This document shows, piece by piece, positions 23,114-35,557 of a DNA stretch of 64,000 bases. Source of the DNA: Mytilus trossulus (lineage: Eukaryota; Mollusca; Bivalvia; Mytilida; Mytilidae); the NCBI RefSeq assembly GCF_036588685.1, contig NC_086378.1, forward strand, positions 26,885,578 to 26,949,577, read 5' to 3'. Positions within the stretch are counted from its first letter, which is position 1; each line of letters opens with the position of its first letter. A program made the position numbers and the translations under genes. The notes below the pieces were generated by a model. It was not told the DNA's origin. It worked only from the letters and a program-made list of their open reading frames with translations, and made no database searches.

Positions 23114-26100
23114 GTAAGTCTATATAAAATGATGAACTAATAACTCTGTATTTTGTCTGTAAACATTGTATTTACAACCACTGGATCCATGCCACGACCG
23201 TGGGTATACACAAAGTCACTGTTGACAAAACATTATTTTTTTCAAAATATTAAGGATTTCCTACTCCATTGTTGGGCCCCGCTCTTCAAATTTGTACTTC
23301 ATTTGACCTTCTTATGTGTCGATAGTCACGGGGATGGCAATTAAACCAGAATTTAACTAACTTTTGCATGGTGAGGATGATCTCAAATTGGAAAGTTATC
23401 CTGTTTCCGCTCCAACGGTAAATGTAGTATCTTGCATTCAACCAGCAGTGATATTGGTAAATTAATAGTAAGACTTATTCCTCCCTCTATAAATACAGTT
23501 TATTTTCTGAATAAATTAACTTTTCAAAATTGAGAAGTCATCCCTTGCTACCAGTAAATACACATGTATTATAAAGATGTGGTGTCTGTAATTGCTGGTT
23601 TTTAATGATTTCTCAGTTTGGAATATTCCGATATATTCGGTTTGGAGTACACATTTATGACATATATGTCGAAATGCTCAGATATAGACAAACATTGCAA
23701 ATTTTGTAATGCTCCTACTTAGTTATTGATCAAGCTATCAGGCTGTTTTTAAATAGACAGTATTTTTATTGTTATGTTTTACTGGCTAAGGATTTCGTCT
23801 CAAACAACAATATAGCACCTTAAAATACATGATGTGCGCTTGTCATTATTTGATGTAAAAAAACTTTATTTGGTGACACATGACATTATATAAAGTGCAA
23901 ATATCCTTATGTGATGTACAAATATTCTAATGTGATGTACAAATATATATAATATGTGCAAGTGTAACTATATTATGTGCAAGTATACTTATATGATGTG
24001 CAAATGAACGTATTTAATGTACACATATACATATATGATGTGCAAATATAGTTATATGATATGAACATATACTTGTATGATGTGCAAGTATACCTATATG
24101 ATGTGCACATACATGTATACTTATATGATGTACAATTATCCTTATATGATGTGTAAATATACTTATATGATGTACAAATATGCTTATATGACGTGCAAGT
24201 ATACTTATATGATATGAAAACATCTTTATATGATGTGGTTATGTTATTATGGTACGTGAATATAACATAGTATGATGTGGTTCGGATTACTTCATTATAC
24301 GATGTAAAAACGTTCTATATATACTGTGCTTTCATCGGTGTTTGATGATCAATAAATATGATTACGATATGAGCGATTATTCTCTACTTCATAACTGATT
24401 ACTATCTGATTCGATGGAATTATTAAACCCGGCTAAAATCTTTAACTATCGTTTTGAAAATGGATGAGATTTTAAAACAGATAAACCTTGGCATGTTCCT
24501 ACCGCATTTAAAGATGAAAATATCACATCTGATATTGTTGGAAAAATTGTCACAATATGAATTATAAAGTTTAGGTTGAATCGATGGTTCTATCACAAGG
24601 AACTCACGGTTAAAGTCATCGACTGTGTACTGAGAACGTGGAGTTAAAATAAATGATTTAAACAAGGATATTCTGGGGTTTTTGACTGCCAGCTTCCGAA
24701 TGTACAATTTATAGAAAAAATAGGACAGTGTAATTTAACAACAATCAACGTTTCAAACATTTCGAACGAATATAAGATCCTTTCATACAGGAGCTAGTTG
24801 AATAATTTTCCTGCTTTGGCGAAAATATGAAAAAACAGTATTGCAAAAGACAGCTATAACGGTATAATTGTTTCCTCATTCTGAATTGCCGCTGTATCTT
24901 AATCCTTCCTATAATATTCAAATCACAGTATTTTTTTCGTAAGAAAAGCTATAAAAGTTTCTACACGTGCATACCGGTATTGATGATTGATTGATTGATT
25001 GATTGATGTATTGATTGGTGTCTAATGTCAATTTCAGCACTATCGTGCTATTTTATGGTGGTCAGTTTTTAGTGATCGAGGAAGTCGGAGTGTACAGAGA
25101 GAACTTACAATTCTAATAAAATGACAATTATAATACAGTTTAGATTAGAGTTTTGAGTACCCGCCACGTGCAGGAGTCGATTTCACAATTTAAGTGTTGA
25201 CAGGTTAATGATACAGTTGTTCGACTTAGACCAATCGGACACTGTGGCTCCTGCAATAGATACATGGATATATTAGATGAACTTTAACTCAGTGCATTTC
25301 ATTTGCATGCATATTTTTTTTGCATGTTTTTGTGCATTTATTTTACAGCTTAAATTAATAATTAGCCCGTTACATAAAATGATTCTTAGAAAGGCTCTCA
25401 TATATACCCTTCTAGACGCAATGCATCGATCAGAAACAGGACTAAGGTAGCGACCATTCATCTTGTTTCACCTTTTTTTAGGAGGGGAAAGACATTATTG
25501 TTTCCAGATCTGTTCTTATTTGGAGACAGTTTCATCTTTAAGAAGTTGATACACAAATTAAAATTATGTTCATTCTTTTGTAAAATTTGCCTTATTTTTT
25601 CTCAAGATATCATTAGAGAAAGACGCAAACATGAACATACATCTGACATTGGAAGTGTAATGACTGCTTTTAGGAACAGGTCAGTTGTAACCTGAAAAAA
25701 AGGGGGGATAAAAGAAAAAGGGGATATCCAATTTTTGATACAAACGCAACCATGTTAGGCCTTTTAGGAATGGTATGGCGATTTCGTCGTCGTCGTCCAA
25801 AGACATTTGGTTTCCAGACAAGAACTTGAGTATAATTGTATGGATCTCTATCAAATTGTTCCAAAAGGTTCCATATCACAAAAGAAATTTTGGGATTGAT
25901 TTTGACTGTTATTGCCTTAAATTGCTTTGGAATTAGAGGCAAAAAACAATACTTTTCTAATACTTTGTAAACATTGCTTATTTTTTGACCTATTGCCATG
26001 GGTTTTGATTTACAGTGACCTTAATTCTTATGAGTTTTATATGTGTGAAATCTCACTGTATATTTATATTTTAAATTTGGGTCCCGTTTTAAAAGTGGCC

Positions 26101-29100
26101 TACATTAAATCCCGACCGGTCCACAATTAAATTTTGTTTGAATCCAACAAAAAAATAATTATTGGGGTTTCTTTGATATGCTGAATCTAACCGTGTATTT
26201 ATATTTTTGATTTTGGGCTCGGCTTTCATGTTGGTCAATATTCAGGTCCAAAGGGTCCAAAGTTAAACTCAGTTTGATTTTTAAAACAAATCTAATTATT
26301 GGAGTTCTTTGATGTGCTTTGCAACTTGTGCTGTGTACATTTTTATTGTGATACAAGTGGTGAACATTAGCTGCATACATTTTTACCGTGATATCGTGTT
26401 GATTCTTATTACCGCAATTGTGATGTGTACATAATATTTTTAACTTATTATCGTCGTAATATTTTAAGACTTTTAAAATATTTCTTTTAGTCGTACATAT
26501 TTTTAATGTAAATATAAAGATATCCGCAATCTCGGTGTGTAAATTAAATTGCTCATCCGATAATAAGTGGAGTGCTCCGATTAAACGGAGGTGAATACCT
26601 GTACAGAACAGAACAGAACAGCTGAATCTCAACGTGTATTTAAATTTTTTTTAGCCCAGTGTTTAGTTGGTTCAAAATCAGGGTCTAAAATTAAATTTTG
26701 TTTGACAAAATGAAATATTTTGGGATCTTTGATATGCCGAATCCGACCGTGTATTGAGATTTTGAATCTTGGGTCCCGTTGTCAAATTAGTCCACATTGA
26801 GATCCAAAAGGTCTAAAATAAAAAAAAATGTTTGATTTCATAAAAACCAGAATGATTACCTTGGGTTCCTCGATATGCTGAATCTAACCATATATTCAGA
26901 TTCTGAATATTGAACCTTTTTACATGTAATAGGTAAATTTTCAATTTTTTAAAAGATCTTAAACCACATTCATTCCGTGTCAGAAACCAATGCGGTGTCA
27001 AATATTTCATCACAATTCAAATTCAGAGCTGTGTCAAGCTTGAATGAAGTGTCCATACTTGCCCTTACTATTCAGGGTTCGACCTTTGCGGTCGTATCAA
27101 GCTGTACTCTGTAGAACAATTAATTCATACTTCAAGTAGTGGGGGCATTAACATTTGTTTACAAAATTTAGGCAATTCTGTATTTCAGTCATGGCGTTGT
27201 CAGTTTATTTACGACTTTGAATGTTCCCTTAGTATATATCACCTCCCTTTTTCTTACATGCTTCATAGTAGTTTCTTCTAATAGATAATTTTATTATCTA
27301 TATTTGGCTTGTATTACATACCCTCATTGGTTTAGATAGGATTGCTGCCTACAAGGGAGTTATCAAACCAATATATTCTGTTTGTTAAGTTGAAATCATA
27401 CATTCGAAAATTTCTTGGACGCCATCAAAGTAAGATGACCGTTATGGAAAATCTCTTTCACAGACGACGACGTGTATATTCCAGTTTTCGAAACTAAAAC
27501 ACTGTCCTCTTTTCCTCAAATGTGACCTACCGAATTAAGACTTTTCACCGGATTTTTACTCCCATGAGCAAGTTGATAGGAGCAAAAGTTGAGCAGGATA
27601 TGCTCACCTTTCAAGGAATACCTGATACAACCCCCAGTTTTCGGGGGGGGGGGGGGGGGGGGGTGTTGCTCAGTGTTAAGTTTTCTATGTTGTGTTTTGT
27701 ATATATTAGCCTTTTCTGTCATTTTTTCAGTTTTTGTTTTGCCACAGTTTGTCAGTTTGTTTTATCCCTTGGTATCTTTCACCTTTTTTTTTGTTGATGA
27801 TATGAAATTTAGTTAACTTTTATCATAATTCATCAAGGATTATAAAATCTACATATTCTCAGTTGGCGTTTCAGGAAAAAGAACTTCACGAACTTAAAAT
27901 AATAGACAAGTACATTGAATGCATAATTTGTGTTCTTCTGAAAGATGTACAGTACATGTCTTTAACCTTAGTTATATAAACAAATACGAAAAATCTTGTT
28001 ACTAATTTATAAGGTTGAAATATCCCAAATGAAAAGCAAATGGTGAAGTAGATTTATAAAACAATAGTTTTGATACCTTTATTCTGTTGTGTACTGTATA
28101 GCTTTGTCTCAGTTATTTCACTTGATAGATAGAAACAATGTTCTAATACCTTTTTCATGTTGTGTTATGTATAGCCCTGTCTCAATTATTTCACTTGATA
28201 GATAGTAACAATGTTCTTATACCTTTATCATGTTGTGTTATGTATAGCCCTGTCTCAGTTATTTCACTTGATAGATAGTAACAATGTTATGCAACTCATA
28301 ACTATCTTCAAATTCGCATTGCAGCCACTGGACAGGAAAACAAAATTAACAGCTTTGCTAATTTATAAGGTTGAAATATCCCAAATGAAAAGCAAATGGT
28401 GAAGTAGATTAATAAAACAATAGTTTTGATACCTTTATTCTGTTGTGTACTGTATAGCTTTTTCTCAGTTATTTCACTTGATAGATAGAAACAATGTTCT
28501 AATACCTTTTTCATGTTGTGTTATGTATAGCCCTGTCTCAATTATTTCACTTGATAGATAGTAACAATGTTCTAATACCTTTATCATGTTGTGTTATGTA
28601 TAGCCCTGTCTCAGTTATTTCACTTGATAGATAGTAACAATGTTATGCAACTCATAACTATCTTCAAATTCGCATTGCAGCCACTGGACAGGAAAACAAA
28701 ATTAACAGCTTTGTTTGAAATTCTGAAATATTCAAGGAGTATGACATTTCACACAATTCTATGTCCAGGCAGAAATATAATTGTAACTCGGGTACCTCTG
28801 ATTGTTGAGTGGTACACCATTTAATCTATGCTCACGTTAACAGTCAGAACAATATTGTTTTTAACTTACTCTATAAGATAAAATTTATCTTGTTTTAAGA
28901 TTGGAATAGTTATCAAAAGTACCAGGATTATAATTTTATACGCCAGACGCGCGTTTCGTCTACATAAGACTCATCAGTGACGCTCAGATCAAAATAGTTA
29001 AAAAAGCCAAATAAATACAAGGTTGAAGAACATTGAGGACCCAAAATTCAAAAAAGTTGTGCCAAAAACGGCTAAGGTAATCTACATATATCACGTTGGA

Positions 29101-30710
29101 ACCTGTTTAAAACATTTATCATTTAAATATCCGTCAATAGTTTTTTTATCTTAAAATTGTTGTGACCTTATCAAATTTGCTCTTGTAAATAATCTTTCTA
29201 CAAAACAATCTGTAGTTTTGTGGCTTTGTTGATGAACATCCCGCATATTCCTCTATTCTTGTTAATTTATTGAACATTTTTAACTACGGAACTATTTCAG
29301 CTCTAAGTATTTTGTTCCATGATAAGATAACTACCGTTGATTAATATTTTGCCAGGTTATGGTCGCTGTTTGGTCGACTTCTTCTACTACAGAGAACTGG
29401 ACTTGTGTTATAAATTAGAACCTACTATTCAAATATCCGTTGTTCATGAAGATTTTGTGTGTCCAGGAAGTGAGCTCATGCGTATCGATTCCAATGAAAG
29501 ACAAGATTATATCAAGCTTGTTACAGGTAATCAAAGTAAATACAATTGAGAATGAAATAAAAAAAAATATGAAAACTACACGTTATATATTGTAATACGT
29601 CCAAAGCGCTATTCTAAATTTACCTTCATCAGGAACGCTCACAGCCGAATATTTGAAAGCCAAGGGTTAACAATACCGAAAAGTAACGTAATATATGTAA
29701 GTACTAAATCATTATATTTTATTTTTACTTTGCTAATATGCAAAGTTATAGTTATGAAAAAAATGCAATAAGATTGCAGTTTCTTTTAATAGTGATGAAA
29801 ATAGAAAGAAAAACATATTTCTTTATTCAAAAAAAGAATCATTAGATTTCCAAAATGATTCGGTTTCAATCATTTGCAATCAGACGCTTAAAACTAATTT
29901 TTGTTTTCATTACATTGAAAAAGATAATATATCAGTAGTTCCTTTCCCATGATGTTTAAATCAGACATCTCAGATACTCCTCAGCCACATTTATCTTATA
30001 TACATAATAATTAGTGCCTCATACTCGAGTTTTCCTGGATGCTACTAAGTCTTTATGATTATCTTTTGAATCAATTGTCTTCGACTTTGGTACAATTCAT
30101 TGTTTGGAAATCTATTTTGATTATTTATACGTCGGAGAACAGGCTTCTTCCGGACGATATTAAATTAAGAATGTATAAATCACGATAGGGTAAGTGCTTT
30201 GGTTTAAGATACTTTTTTTGGCAGCTGTGTGAAAGTTCAAGTCCACGGCGGCAATTATTATACTGCAATTTTAACGAAAAACGGTTTCTTCTCCTTCAAA
30301 TCAACAGAGACCGGAGCTCGGACTATGTACCATGGTGCTTCTGCGGTTAGGAAAGTTTGGAACACTTATTTTTACATGCATCAACTAAGTTGAGTCCTTC
30401 ATGGATTATACAATAATTCCTGGAGGATTTCTTTCCCTTATTTTATAATTATTACAGGCAAACATTTATTTCAGCTGACATCGGAAGAGTGTACAGTCAT
30501 GGAATATGTATACAAGGTAAAAAGTCACAAGGAAAATGGACGTACAACGATGGATCTACAATGGAGTATTTCAGGTGGGACCAAAATCAACCAAGTGAAT
30601 ATTCTAACGTTATCGCCATGATTCGGAACCAGAACTACAAATGGAGGAATCCTACTCGTGTTAGCGACCCATGTACATATATGTGTGAATATCGATCACT
30701 GAATAATTGA
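22807..30710 (+). CDS. Secreted PAN plus C-type-lectin-like protein, three exons
   Basis: Exons 22807-23113, 29356-29526 and 30475-30710 join in phase (both introns phase 1) into 714 nt, 237 residues. Residues 1-18 are a hydrophobic signal peptide. Residues about 20-103 look like a PAN/apple fold: C54, C58, C64, C76 with 'CLSFFYNN' and 'VCILHSD'. Residues 104-237 look like a short C-type lectin domain: C107, C120, C138, then W181, 'QGKWTYNDGS', W194, 'NQPSE', and closing C226 and C230. The usual EPN/QPD sugar-binding triplet is QPS (198-200), and 'YKWRN' stands where WND is expected, so calcium-dependent sugar binding is uncertain. Such proteins are usually secreted recognition molecules. ATG 22807 is chosen because it puts the signal peptide at the start; ATG 22786 would add seven residues. 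Extra cassette exons in the 6.2-kb intron cannot be excluded. Confidence 0.75.
23830..24240. repeat. Degenerate 20-24 bp minisatellite in lectin intron 1
   Basis: Imperfect units of the type 'tatgatgtgcaaatatactta' repeat about 17-20 times. The minus-strand frame rich in HHI/SI is a translation of the repeat. Confidence 0.8.
24461..24720 (+). pseudogene. Possible degraded SAM-like domain remnant
   Basis: One frame starts MDEILKQINLGMFLPHLK, which reads like a SAM-type helix. Shifting by one base continues KDENITSDIVGK, and shifting back gives EKLSQYEL, then a stop followed by SLG. Frameshifts and stops show it is not functional. The order of motifs is reminiscent of SAM-like regions in bivalve element-encoded proteins, but this is a weak call from pattern only. 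It lies in lectin intron 1. Confidence 0.25.
24975..25240 (-). mobile_element. SINE-like copy with (ATCA)n tail
   Basis: On the minus strand the copy ends in an ATCA-type microsatellite (plus-strand tgat repeats at 24979-25007). It shares with the element at 53365-53543 the core around 'gaggaagtcggagtgtacag' (there 'gaagccaaagtgcccggaga'). The tRNA-like head is too degraded to show. Confidence 0.5.
25700..27020 (-). repeat. GGACC-rich dispersed repeat, reverse copy
   Basis: Reverse complement of the family at 1-1120: 'tttgatatgctgaatctaac' recurs near 26175 and 26870, with 'ggtccaaagggtccaaa' near 26246. A CGT-rich patch near 25785 ('cgtcgtcgtcgtcc') matches 'gacgacgacgacga' near 1117. Open frames here are repeat translations. 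Confidence 0.7.
27180..27250 (+). repeat. Tail fragment of the 15.6-kb retroelement family
   Basis: 'atggcgttgtcagtttattt' followed by 'acgactttgaatgttccctt' matches the common 3' tail seen at 39058-39115 and, inverted, at 15640-15710. Confidence 0.5.
27590..27800 (+). mobile_element. 5'-truncated retroelement copy with G21 run
   Basis: 'gagcaggatatgctcacctt' and 'tctatgttgtgttttgtata' align with the minus-strand tail at 15640-15850. A run of 21 G (27643-27663) has replaced the middle. The open frames across it are artefacts of the repeat. Confidence 0.6.
28002..28713. repeat. 356-bp tandem duplication in lectin intron 1
   Basis: 28002-28357 and 28358-28713 are near-identical direct copies. 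Each contains three internal ~75-bp subunits marked by 'ttatttcacttgatagatag' and 'gttgtgttatgtatag'. The high similarity suggests a recent event. The frames inside are repeat shadows. Confidence 0.9.
28925..29060 (+). repeat. Dispersed repeat with 'GACGCGCGTTTCGTCTAC' core, copy 1
   Basis: 'acgccagacgcgcgtttcgt' and 'aagactcatcagtgacgctc' recur at 33378-33460 (diverged, plus) and at 61488-61545 (minus). The core is CpG-bearing and conserved in an AT-rich setting. Class unknown. Confidence 0.7.
29356..29526 (+). CDS. PAN-lectin gene, exon 2 (first half of lectin domain)
   Basis: Acceptor TTTTGCCAG, donor ACAG/GTAATC, phase 1 at both ends. Encodes 'YGRCLVDFFYYRELDLCYKL', 'FVCPGSELMRIDSNERQDY' and 'IKLVT'. 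Cysteines C107, C120 and C138 fall where a long-form C-type lectin domain has its first pairs. Confidence 0.75.
30475..30710 (+). CDS. PAN-lectin gene, exon 3 (second half of lectin domain, stop)
   Basis: Acceptor TTATTTCAG, stop TGA at 30708. Contains W181, W194, the QPS triplet, W216 and final cysteines C226 and C230. No canonical AATAAA was found close to the stop. Confidence 0.75.
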
Positions 30711-31660
30711 GTTGCTGACGCTATTCAAGATAAAAAAAAACTACTTTTCTTTTTAATACTAACCAAAAAAAATGATTTAGAATATACTAATGTGTATAAT
30801 TTGTCTATAAAATACTATTTATATACTAAAACAATCAAGCTCGTATCGTTGGTATATCTTCTACTTGTACGAGCGCACACCACAAGATTACAGACGTTTA
30901 TATCTGAATGCTACTGCTATTAAGTCATTCATGCAAGCCATAAGTTTGTTTGAGATTTTTACACTGGTGCAGGCCATTTTGTAGTTTACGCCCTAAAAGA
31001 ACAAATTATATGTAAAACTAAAAAATTCAAATAAGTCTATGGTTTGCGTACATTATCTTTTAAATAATCTTCAGAAAATAATGTGTTAAGTTTTTATGAT
31101 TTCTACAAACATTGCAATTTTTAATTTACGATTTATTTTCTCTGGCTCCAATTTACTGTCTAATCAACAGTTGGCGTAACGTGACTCAAAAGTAAGCCAC
31201 CATGCTTACTTGTTCATATCCATCATTGTGCGAATATTGCAATAGAACAACAACAAGAAAGAAAAAAAACCACGTAGATCAAAACTTCATGTTTTGCAAT
31301 GACGTTAATCCATATCCAACTATGTTAGACATCACATGAGTTTGATAACGTAGTCCCCTGATATCTTTTAAATTAGAAAATTTGTCAAATAAAAATTGCA
31401 TTGGTTCTTCAATAAACCCTTATGCTTTGTTTGCTAGCATTTTCTGATATGTTCTTTTTGTTATTACATATATCTTTCTCAACATGTTGAACCTGATAGT
31501 TTTATTTCAGATGAAATAAAGTCCCTGATCAATTATAAATAATGCTGTCTTCTCCACTTCTGCCCATTGACTGTATTGTAAAAATAACAAGTGTTAGCCT
31601 TCTTATACATTAATTTAACAAATTCATTAAAAAAGTATAAATTTGCTACTATATTGAATT
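30711..31660. other. 3' flank of the PAN-lectin gene
   Basis: No further gene recognised. 'gaaataaagtcc' near 31514 contains an AATAAA, but it lies 0.8 kb from the stop. Confidence 0.35.
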
Positions 31661-32296
31661 TGTTACATTGGAGACTAAAAGCCGGAATGCATAGTTGGGT
31701 AAGGACCTGTGTAATTACGAATGTAACAATAATTACTGAGGCTACGATTACATTACATTATTGTTACATGAAAAAACAGCAATGTACGATGGGACTAGTA
31801 ATATGTACTAAATAATAAAAGTTGAAGACATTTATTTTATATTTACAATACATACATTATTACATACAATTTATTTACCTTAATTTTTTATTCACAATGA
31901 AAATTTTTACAAATCCAGTAAATATTTTTTAAAGTCCGACACATTTTTGATGAACGAAATTACGTCCTCCACGGATACAGAAGTTCTAAAGTATTTAAGT
32001 TACATTCAGCAAACTTTGCCATTAATACGTAAAACTATTCAAGTTGAACATTATTTGTTGAATAATAATATTTATAATTTATCAGTATTACAAGTATTGT
32101 TTAGTACATATGAAAGAATTAAGCAATACAACAATACAACTATAGAAGATATAAGTTTAATAAAATTAGCATACATTGTTGTTTTTCATGTAACAAGAAC
32201 GTAATGTAACCGTAGCCTCAGTATTTATTGTTACATTCGTAATTAATCGGTTCCTCGCCCAACTTTGCATTCCGGCAATTAGTCTCCAATGTAACA
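31661..32296. mobile_element. Non-autonomous element with ~110-bp terminal inverted repeats
   Basis: 31661-31776 is inverted at about 32178-32296: 'tgttacattggagactaaaa', 'gccggaatgcatagttgggt', 'acgaatgtaacaataa' and 'gaggctacg' all recur in reverse complement. The 636-bp element has one interior frame (31947-32204). Superfamily not determined; no transposase. Confidence 0.75.
31947..32204 (+). CDS. Small ORF inside the 31.7-kb inverted-repeat element, unknown
   Basis: An 85-residue frame, 'MMNEITSSTDTEVLKYLSYI' onward, predicted largely helical with many Leu, Ile and Asn. It ends inside the right terminal repeat (HVTRT then stop). No domain recognised. It could be the relic of an element protein or chance; the AT-rich composition makes chance likely. 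Confidence 0.2.
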   Translation: MMNEITSSTDTEVLKYLSYIQQTLPLIRKTIQVEHYLLNNNIYNLSVLQVLFSTYERIKQYNNTTIEDISLIKLAYIVVFHVTRT

Positions 32297-32345
32297 ATAA
32301 TATTTTTATTATTGTTACATTTCCATGTAACCGTAGCCAGTGCCA
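32288..32345. repeat. Terminal palindrome of the same element family
   Basis: 'aatgtaacaataata', tttt and 'tattattgttacatt' form a perfect 15-bp hairpin (32288-32321), followed by 'ccatgtaaccgtagccagtg'. The same end, inverted, is found alone at 8226-8278. Confidence 0.7.
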
Positions 32346-33377
32346 ATATTAATACTAATAAGTACTAATAGTGATGTAAGAAAAACACCGCTATGATATT
32401 TTAAATGTATCGCATTGATATTAGAAATAATAGCATTTTTATATTTATGTATATAAGAAAAAACAGCAATTCAAATTTTACACGGACATAAACGTTTGCT
32501 TCTAACTAACTTCTGAATGTATATTTAGACTCAATTGTTGTTTATATTTGAACAATAAGTTTTAAAGTTAGTATTTTCTTAATTTTTCTTTGCCGAAAAC
32601 AACATTTCCCGCATGTAATGTCCGCATCTTTACTATTGATATTAATTTAGACAATATCGCTATGTGATATAAGACAAGTTGCTTTCTTTGAAGAAAAAAA
32701 GAAAAGCGATACATGAACCTTAGACCGCTGACTGCCGGGTCACCAAATTTAAAGATGGTTGCTGAATTTGTGTTTGCTTTTAAATTCAAATAACTGATTG
32801 TGAATAGAAGAAGCCAATTGAAAGTATATATTTACAGCTTCTATTTGAATAATTATTTCAAAGCTCTACTAGTTTATTTATTACTTTGGAATGTACATAT
32901 TTTTTCCGATTATAACCCTTTGGCAAATCATAATTTTTACTAACCGGATGACTAATGCACAAAACTATCGCAATATAAGTTTATGCGCTTAGTTTGCTTT
33001 ATAATCTGGAATACTGGATGCATTTATTTTATCTATCATATCTTTATATTTTGTTTCCTACATGAATGTCTTTATATTCTCAACTCGTATTTGAAGTTGT
33101 CTTTACTCATGGAAGATGGTGTATGCCGTGGACCTGTGGCATGCAATGGATTGATTGGGACCTCATATGAAGAGACTCATTTTGGTCTCATAAAAGATCT
33201 CAAATTTTAATGATTTCCTGATTTTACTTAAATCAATTCAAACATTCTACAGGGAAACTCAGTTTTGCCGAAGAATTTCTTAATTCAGAAGTTTATGAAT
33301 ACCTGTGTATGCACACTTTCAAAATAACCAATTGCTATATAAAAAAAAACGTATGCAAATTTAAAAAGATACCAGAA

Positions 33378-33465
33378 TTAAAATGATGTACGCCAGACAC
33401 GAGTCAAGTCTACAAAAAGCATCAGTGACGCTCGAATAAAAAAAGTTAAAAGGCTAAATATATTA
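33378..33465 (+). repeat. Dispersed repeat with 'CATCAGTGACGCTC' core, copy 2 (diverged)
   Basis: 'gtacgccagacacgagtcaa' then 'catcagtgacgctcgaa' matches 28940-29000 with several changes. Confidence 0.55.
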
Positions 33466-35280
33466 CAAAGTTAAGGAACCTATTCCTTGGGTAGACACTC
33501 CTTAGCTTTTCGAAAAGGTCAAAGTTTATAAATTTAATAGTATTGCATGCAAGTAGTATTTTAGCGCACACAATAGTACATAGAAAGCATCTCACTGATA
33601 CTCATGAAAAAAATACGCATTTGCATCATCACATATCTCAATCTAATAGTTGAATTCGAATGTCAAACGGCCTATATTTAATGTTTTGACTCCGGATTGA
33701 CATTTTATCCGGCATTTTTAGAAAGCAAACCTATAGTTTGCTTTTGAAATGTGATCTATAATGTGAATGAATCAAGAGGTGTAGGATAGCTGGTCAACAC
33801 AATGAATACAATTTTCAAAATCGTACCATAGTACAAATATGACTACTAAATCAAAATTAAAAAATAAAAAAAAATATAGTAAACTAACGTTTTTGTTAGT
33901 GTTTTTTTTCAAATATAATATCAAAAACACGAACGTCAAGTATTAATTTAACGGATATACATTTTATTCATCGAATAAATCTATTTAAGTTCTTACATTC
34001 CATTAAGCGAATATACATTACTATACAAAATATAAGCAAAGACTTCTAAATCCATACTAAAACAGTATAAAATAATTAACATTATGGCTGTAATTTAGTT
34101 TTGTTGTGATTGTCAATTATTTTTACGGTTGTTGTGAGCTGCAAGGATTTAAATTATGCTTTATGAATTCACGACCGTTTAAAATATAAATAATTAATAA
34201 ATGTATCTTACTTTCCGTTTTATGGATATATTACAATACACAAAAAAAAAAATTATTACTCACAAAACCTAAATACTACAATTGTATGAAATATTAACGT
34301 AGAAATATAATGATTATTGTTTATAAACATTTTTTGTAGTATGCAATAATTTATTAAGATTTAATTTTTAATATGTTTCCTTTACAAATGAATATTTAAA
34401 AATACCAAAGCAGAATATCTTGTCATATAAAATACTTATTTCTTAATTGCAACTCTGAAAATATTCTGATTTCAATCATTGTTAGTTTCTTCAGAAACAT
34501 AAATACAGTATATATATTTTGTATATATTTCTTTGATTCCGATTGAATTAAATACTTTTGATAAGAGTATTATCTTTCTGTTTTCCGATCTTATATTAAT
34601 ATTTTAACCAGAATGTTCTCTCCCGTATTAAAGTCTATGATGAAATACACAGTATCCCATGGTTAAATCTTCAAACATAATTAGTTTACATGTTCTCGAG
34701 ACAACAGACAATACTACGTTATAATTGACCCAGATACACATAGTGTTCAGTGGTCGTTTTAAAACAAATATAATTGCGTCGACAAGGACCATCAAGGCAC
34801 GACAAAGACTCTCATATGACATTGAAAACAAATGTTCAAAAATTAGTGTTTCTTTGGTGTTGGTGGGAAATGCAAAACAGCCAACAGCTGAGTTCAACAT
34901 TTACATTAAATTGGATTGTTTGTTTTGTTAACGATTAGATGAAGTGAAATGAACTATAAACCAATCATACAGCAATATTTCTTTGAATGTAATCATATTT
35001 AAAAGTCCATTAATATAACTCTAAAAAAGAAGGTCCAATTATCGAATTCTCAAATTGACTTTCTCTTGTACAACTTCAGTGATTGAAACCTAATTTGCCG
35101 GATATATTTTTGATGAAGATCATTTCAGAATTGTTGTTACTTTGACAATGTTTGGTGCGATCAAACATTTAAAATGACACCCATTCTATAGGATTAGCCC
35201 ACAAGTCTCCTTGGAAAATAAATATAACAAGACAGGGTGGTTTTTCAGTTGACGCTAGTAATATTGAGGCAGTGGGTAGC
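33466..35280. other. Long AT-rich gap, no gene recognised
   Basis: Open frames near 34628-34931 overlap each other on opposite strands and show no known domain. No repeat structure stood out. Confidence 0.35.
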
Positions 35281-35399
35281 TTGCAGTTTTGTATAACCCA
35301 AGGCTCCTTGTTGAAGGTCGTACTACGACCTATAACTGTTAATGTTTCATACACTGTGAAATTGATTGAGAGCTGTCATATTGGCACTCATGATACGAC

Positions 35400-35557
35400 C
35401 AGTGGCGGATCTAGAAATTTCCATAAGTGGGGACCCACTGACTGACATAAGAGGGGGCCCTCTGCAGTCACGCTTCAGTTATTCCCTATATAAGCAACCA
35501 AATTTTTCCCCAAAAAGGGGGGACGGGCCCCCTGCCCCTCCCCTAAATCCGCCTCTG
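35400..35557. mobile_element. MITE with 'CAGTGGCGGATCTAG' ends
   Basis: The left end 'cagtggcggatctag' and the right end 'ctaaatccgcctctg' are imperfect 15-bp inverted repeats. The flanks carry 'acgac' on both sides, a possible target duplication. The interior is rich in G and C runs. Related ends occur at 48590-48611 and 57503-57561. Such CAG(T/A)GGCGGAT ends are common in hAT-like miniature elements. Confidence 0.6.

Noticed and set aside
24014-24223. His/Ile repeat frame (HHIS units)
   Set aside because: Translation of a degenerate 20-24 bp minisatellite.
26159-26632. 157-residue minus-strand frame
   Set aside because: Lies in the GGACC-rich repeat block and its C-terminal part is the same repeat translation as near base 400.
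28678-28824. Possible extra lectin-gene exon after 'gcattgcag'
   Set aside because: In the required phase it hits a stop within 13 codons, and no donor follows; the site is part of the 356-bp duplication.
34628-34931. Overlapping frames on opposite strands (90 and 68 residues)
   Set aside because: No known domain, no splice support, and mutually exclusive strands; not enough to call a gene.
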